DNA from: Geopseudomonas sagittaria
GTDB lineage: Bacteria; Pseudomonadota; Gammaproteobacteria; Pseudomonadales; Pseudomonadaceae
Length of the DNA stretch: 64,000 bases
Direction of reading: 5' to 3'
Assembly (NCBI RefSeq): GCF_900115715.1
Contig: NZ_FOXM01000003.1
Span: forward strand, 310,001-374,000
Made by a program: the position numbers and the translations under genes. Positions within the stretch are counted from its first letter, which is position 1. Each line of letters opens with the position of its first letter. The notes under the pieces were generated by a model, which did not search any database, was not told the DNA's origin, and saw nothing but the letters and a program-made list of their open reading frames with translations. Below are positions 57,403-64,000 of this stretch, piece by piece.

Positions 57403-58319
57403 CAGAACGGCGTCACTTCGCGCAGCAACCACTGCACCAGCGCACCGCCGCCGTGCCCGGCCGGATCGGCCTGGTCGCGCAGGCGATGGCCGGCCACCGA
57501 CGGCAGCACCGCCTGCACGTCCTCGGGAATCACGTAGTCACGGCCGGCCAGCATCGCCCAGGCCCGCGCCGCGGCGAGCAGCGCCAGGCTGCCGCGCGGC
57601 GACAGGCCAAGGGCAAAGGCCGGCTGGGTACGGGTCGCCTCGGCCAGGCGCAGGACGTAGTCGATCACCGCATCGCTGGCATGCACGCCCGGCACCTCGG
57701 CCTGGATCCGCGCCAGCGCGGCGTGGTCGAGAATCGGTTCCAGACGCGGCAGCAGGTCGCGGCGCGCCTCGCCGAGCAGCAGTGCCTTCTCGGCACTGCG
57801 CGCCGGATAGCCGAGCGACACGCGCATCAGGAAGCGGTCGAGCTGCGACTCAGGCAGGGCGAAGGTGCCGCCCTGGCAGCTGGGGTTCTGCGTGGCGATG
57901 ACGAAGAACGGCTCGGGCAGCGGCCGCGTGGCCCCCTCGATGGTCACCTGCCCCTCCTCCATCGCCTCGAGCAGGGCGCTTTGGCTTTTCGGGGTGGCGC
58001 GGTTGATTTCGTCGGCCAGCACCAGCTCGGCGAAGATCGGCCCCGGATGGAAGATGAACTGCCCGGTTTCCCGATTGAATACCGAGGTGCCGAGAATGTC
58101 ACCGGGCAGCAGGTCGGAGGTGAACTGGATGCGCTGATAACTGAGGCCCAGCACCCTGGCCAGGGTATGGCTGAGGGTGGTCTTGCCCATCCCCGGCAGA
58201 TCCTCCAGCAGCAGATGGCCACGCGCCAGCAGGCAGGCCAGGGCCAGGCGCACCTGCTTGTCCTTGCCGAGCAGAACCTGGTTGACGGCCGCCAGGCAGC
58301 TGTCCAGTTGGGTGCGCAT
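57402..58319 (-). CDS. MoxR family AAA+ ATPase
   Basis: This 305-residue AAA+ ATPase has Walker A Leu-Pro-Gly-Met-Gly-Lys-Thr-Thr (about 41-48), Walker B with Leu-Ala-Asp-Glu-Ile-Asn-Arg-Ala, the sensor segment Ala-Thr-Gln-Asn-Pro and the MoxR-specific Gln-Gly-Gly-Thr-Phe-Ala-Leu-Pro-Glu-Ser-Gln-Leu-Asp-Arg. MoxR proteins act with DUF58/VWA partners as chaperones for assembling metal enzymes or envelope complexes. It heads the operon; about 400 bases lie between it and the divergent DapB-like gene. Confidence 0.95.
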   Translation of the reverse strand: MRTQLDSCLAAVNQVLLGKDKQVRLALACLLARGHLLLEDLPGMGKTTLSHTLARVLGLSYQRIQFTSDLLPGDILGTSVFNRETGQFIFHPGPIFAELVLADEINRATPKSQSALLEAMEEGQVTIEGATRPLPEPFFVIATQNPSCQGGTFALPESQLDRFLMRVSLGYPARSAEKALLLGEARRDLLPRLEPILDHAALARIQAEVPGVHASDAVIDYVLRLAEATRTQPAFALGLSPRGSLALLAAARAWAMLAGRDYVIPEDVQAVLPSVAGHRLRDQADPAGHGGGALVQWLLREVTPF

Positions 58320-58723
58320 GCGCGTACTCCCTTCGCGAAAAGCGCTGATCCTACTGGGCCAGCGCCGCGAGGCAAAGCGGAGCGACGCCGAATTGCCGGC
58401 GCGTCCACGCTTGCAGCAGGTTGCGGATCGCCCCGCAGGGCGAGCCGCCGCGGCCAGGCGGCAAAGACCGTGGTTTTATTGCGGGATATTACGAGACCGC
58501 AGCCCCCGTAACTCGGGGGCTGCGGCGCAGTGTCCCGCAATCGTCACATCCATCACGCAGCCTTGGCCCCGGCCCGACGCGTGGACCCACCGCGCCAGCA
58601 TGGGGTAAGGTCGGGACGCGGTCGGTCCGCCCGGACCACCCACAACATATTGAACGCGCAGTCATTTTCCCCGGGAGTATGCGTATTCGGACAACAACAA
58701 TCGAACACTCGAGGGCATGCAAA
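58320..58723. other. 404-base gap between moxR and the DapB-like gene
   Basis: This contains the nested inverted repeat at 58478-58541, described separately, and presumably both divergent promoters; none is clear by eye. An in-frame ATG at 58679 for the DapB-like gene is preceded by GGGAG only two bases away, too close to be convincing. No other ORF is supported. Confidence 0.5.
58478..58541. repeat. nested inverted repeat (hairpin within a hairpin)
   Basis: The outer arms ATTGCGGGA (58478-58486) and TCCCGCAAT (58533-58541) are perfect 9-base complements. Inside, CCGCAGCCCCCG (58497-58508) and CGGGGGCTGCGG (58514-58525) form a perfect 12-base stem with a TAACT loop. It is too GC-rich and lacks a T-run on either strand for a plain terminator. 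It lies between two divergent operons, so neither needs a terminator there. Confidence 0.6.
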
Positions 58724-59485
58724 TTGAAGGTTGGATTGATAGGTTTTGGACGCACAGGCAAGTCTGTCGCCTCCGTTCTGCTCGAAAGCGACGCCACTGC
58801 GCTGCAGTGGGTCATCCGCGGCTCGGCCAATCCCGAGCGCAAGTCGGCCGCCGACTGCCTGGGCGTGGTCTCCGACAATCCGGCGCTGATCTTCGGCTGC
58901 GACGAGATCGCCATGGACAGCCTGCTCGACCGCCACCCGGTCGACGTGATCATCGACTTCTCCAGCGCCGACGGCCTCGACCTGTATGCCCGCGCGGCGA
59001 GCCAGCGCGGCATCGCCATCATCAGCGCCATTTCCCAGTACCCCGAGGAGCGCGTCGCGCAACTGCGGGCAGTGGCCGAGCACACCCGGGTGCTCTGGTC
59101 GCCGAACATCACCATCGGCATCAACTTCCTGATCCTGGCGGCGAAGATCCTCAAGCAGATCGCTCCCGAGGCCGATATCGCCATCATCGAGGAGCACTTC
59201 GCAGCCAAGCCGGAAACCTCCGGCACCGCCCGGGTCATCGCCGAAACCCTCGACCAATGCAGCGACGACATCAAGTCGATCCGCGCCGGCGGCATCGTCG
59301 GCCGCCACGAGATCCTCTTCGGCTTTCCCTACCAGACCGTGCGCCTCAGCCACGAGTCCATCGCCCGCGAGGCCTTCGGCAATGGCGTGCTGTTCGCCGC
59401 CAAGAACCTGCTGGAGCGGGGCAACGGCTTCTACAGCATGCAGGACCTGATGGAGCCGTACGTCTACGAGCGCACGGACAACTGA
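58724..59485 (+). CDS. DapB-like (dihydrodipicolinate reductase superfamily) oxidoreductase
   Basis: This 253-residue protein starts Lys-Val-Gly-Leu-Ile-Gly-Phe-Gly-Arg-Thr-Gly-Lys-Ser with a dinucleotide-binding loop and keeps Val-Ile-Ile-Asp-Phe-Ser and Ser-Gly-Thr-Ala. Compared with E. coli DapB, the catalytic region Ala-His-His-Arg-His-Lys-Val-Asp-Ala-Pro-Ser-Gly-Thr is Glu-His-Phe-Ala-Ala-Lys-Pro-Glu-Thr-Ser-Gly-Thr: one residue shorter, with His159 and Lys163 kept but His160 replaced by Phe. I start at the TTG at 58724, with GAGGG eight bases before it; an ATG at 58679 is also open. It is a DapB paralogue; the substrate is unknown. Confidence 0.8.
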   Translation: MKVGLIGFGRTGKSVASVLLESDATALQWVIRGSANPERKSAADCLGVVSDNPALIFGCDEIAMDSLLDRHPVDVIIDFSSADGLDLYARAASQRGIAIISAISQYPEERVAQLRAVAEHTRVLWSPNITIGINFLILAAKILKQIAPEADIAIIEEHFAAKPETSGTARVIAETLDQCSDDIKSIRAGGIVGRHEILFGFPYQTVRLSHESIAREAFGNGVLFAAKNLLERGNGFYSMQDLMEPYVYERTDN

Positions 59486-59564
59486 AGCCCCATACTCGAC
59501 TCTCGAGGCGCCGGCCGAGCGGCGGCCGCGCAGAGCATGACCCGCAGCAACCAGGAGAACAGCC

Positions 59565-62291
<2,727 letters not shown>

Positions 62292-62295
62292 GCGG

Positions 62296-63099
62296 TCACT
62301 GCTCCTGCACTTGCTCCTGCTGCTGGGGAATGACCTGCAGCTGGGCGTGCATCTGCTCCTGGCCGCCACCGCGACACATGCCACGTACCGGGCAGGCGTC
62401 GAGGTAGTCGAGGCCGACCGCCAGCTTGAGATGGCGCTCGGGACGGGCCAGCTGGTTGGTCACGTCGAAGCTGTACCAGGCGCCATCGAGCCAGACCTCC
62501 GCCCAGGCGTGGCTGACCAGCCGCTCGCTGCCCGCGGCGCACAGGTAGCCGGACACGTAGCGCGCCGGAATGCCCAGACTGCGCACGCAGGCGAGGAACA
62601 CATGGGTGTGGTCCTGGCAGACCCCGGCGCCGAGGGCGAAGGCCTGCGCCGCGGTGGTCTCGACGCGGGTCGCACCGGGGGTGAACGGCATGCGCTGGTA
62701 CAACTGCGCCATCAGATCTATCAGCGCCGGGCGGTCGCGCTGTGCGCCGCAGACGCTGCGCGCAAATTCGCGCAGGGCGGCATCGGCCGCCGTCAGGGCG
62801 GTGCTGCGCAGGTAGGGCAGCGGCGAGCCCGGATCGTTCTCGCTCTCGCAGTCCTCGTCGATTTCCACATGGCCGTGGGCGTTGATGACGATGGCCTGAT
62901 GGGGTTCATCGAGGGTCAGCACATGGAGGATGTTGCCGTGGCCGTCGCGCTGTCGATGGGCCGCCTGCGGCAGCTCAAGCGCCCAGTCGAGTACCCGCTG
63001 GCGCGGACTGTCCTGCGGCGTCAGACGCAGATACTGAATGCTGGCCCGCACCTGGTCCGCGTAGCGGTAGATGGTGTCGTGATGGATGGCAAGTTTCAT
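62296..63099 (-). CDS. transglutaminase-like cysteine protease family protein
   Basis: This 267-residue protein has an N-terminal beta domain (Ile-His-His-Asp-Thr-Ile-Tyr-Arg-Tyr) then a transglutaminase core: Cys161 in Gly-Val-Cys-Gln-Asp-His-Thr-His, His in Val-Ser-His-Ala-Trp-Ala-Glu-Val and Asp in Ser-Phe-Asp-Val-Thr-Asn. The tail is a glutamine-rich string after Gln-Val-Ile-Pro. No signal peptide is seen. These proteins occur with alpha-E and circularly permuted ATP-grasp proteins in peptide-tagging gene sets. It overlaps the alpha-E gene by four bases and converges with the ATPase gene. Confidence 0.9.
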   Translation of the reverse strand: MKLAIHHDTIYRYADQVRASIQYLRLTPQDSPRQRVLDWALELPQAAHRQRDGHGNILHVLTLDEPHQAIVINAHGHVEIDEDCESENDPGSPLPYLRSTALTAADAALREFARSVCGAQRDRPALIDLMAQLYQRMPFTPGATRVETTAAQAFALGAGVCQDHTHVFLACVRSLGIPARYVSGYLCAAGSERLVSHAWAEVWLDGAWYSFDVTNQLARPERHLKLAVGLDYLDACPVRGMCRGGGQEQMHAQLQVIPQQQEQVQEQ

Positions 63100-64000
63100 A
63101 CGGCCTCCAGATAGGCACTGTGGACGGCGCTGCCCAGCTGGCGCACCAGCAGGATGTAATCGTGAATCCAGGCCTGCAGCCCCTCCTCCAGCACCTCCTC
63201 GATGCCGGTGAAGCGCAGGCGCGCCTCCAGCTCGGCGGCCATGCGCTGGGCCGGGCGACCGTTGGTGCCGGGAATCTCGGCGAGGATCTGGCTCAGGGCC
63301 CCGATGCAGGTGCGCAGCGAGCGCGGCACCTCGGGGCGCAGCAGCAGCAGCTCGGCCACCTGGGCGACCCGCGGCGAGCCGCGATACAGGGCGGCATGCG
63401 CCTCGTAGGCCGACAGCGCGCGCAGCAGCGCACTCCACTGGAAGTAGTCACGCGCCGAGGAGTCGCCCAGCGGCTCGTCGCCCATCAGCTGGTGGCGGGC
63501 ATCGAGCAGGCGCAGGGTATTGTCCGCGCGCTCGATGAAGGTGCCGAGACGGATGAAGCGATAGGCGTTGCCGCGCATGATGGTGCCCTCGGTGGCACCG
63601 CGGAACAGGTGCGAGCGCTCCTTGACCCACTCGCAGAAATGGCTGGCGCCGAAGTTCGCCGGCGACTGCGTGGCGATGTGGCGCATCTCCAGCCAGGTGG
63701 CGTTGATGTTCTCCCAGACGTCGGCGGTGATCCGCCCGCGCACCGCGTGGGCGTTGGCCCGCGCCGCACGCAGGCAGCTGTAGAGGCTCGCCGGATTGTC
63801 GGCGTCGAGGGCGAAGAAGTGCAGGATGCGCTCGGCGTCCAGCTCGCCATGGCGCTCCAGGTAGGCGTCCAGGGTGCCGGTGATCAGCAGCGGCATGGCC
63901 AGCTCTTCCAGGCCATCGCCGCGCCCGCCCTGCGGCATCAGCGACAGCGAATGGCTGACATCCAGCATCCGCGCCATGTTTTCCGCGCGCTCCAGATAGC
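63096..64000 (-). CDS. alpha-E (DUF403) domain protein, 5' end cut by window
   Basis: The frame runs off the right edge, with Tyr-Leu-Glu-Arg-Ala-Glu-Asn-Met-Ala-Arg at the margin, just inside a typical alpha-E N-terminus. It is an all-helical protein with conserved Arg-Ala-Arg-Glu-like and Leu-Arg-Leu-Leu-Asp-Ala-Arg motifs. The family is always found with the transglutaminase and an ATP-grasp (and often a peptidase) in a predicted peptide-synthesis or modification system. Its stop overlaps the transglutaminase ATG by four bases. At least 300 residues are visible. Confidence 0.88.
   Translation of the reverse strand, partial: YLERAENMARMLDVSHSLSLMPQGGRGDGLEELAMPLLITGTLDAYLERHGELDAERILHFFALDADNPASLYSCLRAARANAHAVRGRITADVWENINATWLEMRHIATQSPANFGASHFCEWVKERSHLFRGATEGTIMRGNAYRFIRLGTFIERADNTLRLLDARHQLMGDEPLGDSSARDYFQWSALLRALSAYEAHAALYRGSPRVAQVAELLLLRPEVPRSLRTCIGALSQILAEIPGTNGRPAQRMAAELEARLRFTGIEEVLEEGLQAWIHDYILLVRQLGSAVHSAYLEAV

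Overview
This window is a GC-rich, densely coded chromosome segment that I assign to a gammaproteobacterium of the genus Pseudomonas. The evidence is protein-level recognition (OprI, FabA/FabB, BraB, the sdhCDAB-sucAB-lpdG-sucCD block divergent from gltA, the SelD/MnmH pair) and gene order like that of known Pseudomonas genomes. I see no IS element, prophage, CRISPR array, tRNA or rRNA; it reads as core chromosome. I found no clear-cut new defence or mobile system. The less-described items are a receptor/binding-protein/sensor-kinase operon, a DapB-like paralogue, candidate operators and a tiny leader ORF before oprI.

Layout. 1-9114: the tail of a c-type cytochrome; a small lipoprotein; the selenium pair selD-mnmH, which makes selenophosphate and puts it on tRNA; a patatin-like phospholipase; an AI-2E/PerM family membrane protein; a DUF4892 protein; then a minus-strand run of an alpha/beta hydrolase, sixA, a DUF4389 membrane protein and gpsA. 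9261-14227: a plus-strand operon of a TonB-dependent receptor, a periplasmic ABC-type binding protein with no permease or ATPase, and a hybrid histidine kinase. 14433-16180: fabA-fabB for unsaturated fatty acid synthesis. 16382-23960: a DUF2892-OsmC pair behind a perfect 16-bp palindrome, a DUF3859 protein, htpG behind a strong heat-shock (sigma-32) promoter, a membrane protein of unknown function, a repetitive lipoprotein, a DUF599 membrane protein and the branched-chain amino acid carrier braB.

24059-37116 is the TCA-cycle block: sdhCDAB, sucAB, lpdG and sucCD on the minus strand and gltA on the plus strand, with good sigma-70 promoters for both directions in the 35451-35829 gap and terminators or attenuators after sdhB, lpdG and sucD. 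37277-43820 holds a cysteine-cluster protein, a 3-hydroxyisobutyrate-dehydrogenase-like enzyme, a DEDDh exonuclease, ppnP, cysB, a universal stress protein, a ketopantoate-reductase-like enzyme and a class I DAHP synthase.

43881-53514: a GNAT protein, the murein lipoprotein oprI, an L,D-transpeptidase facing it, a small unknown protein, tesA divergent from a YbbA/YbbP ABC exporter pair, greB, a DoxX protein, an MltF-like lytic transglycosylase and a TatD family hydrolase. 53540-64000: a CHAD-domain protein, the overlapping MoxR/DUF58/transglutaminase operon, a DapB-like oxidoreductase preceded by a nested inverted repeat, a P-type cation ATPase with a changed ion site, and a second transglutaminase overlapping an alpha-E protein that runs off the right edge.

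Start codons were chosen by ribosome-binding site, signal peptide or known family N-terminus. Functions rest on motifs and family recognition by eye; no database search was run.
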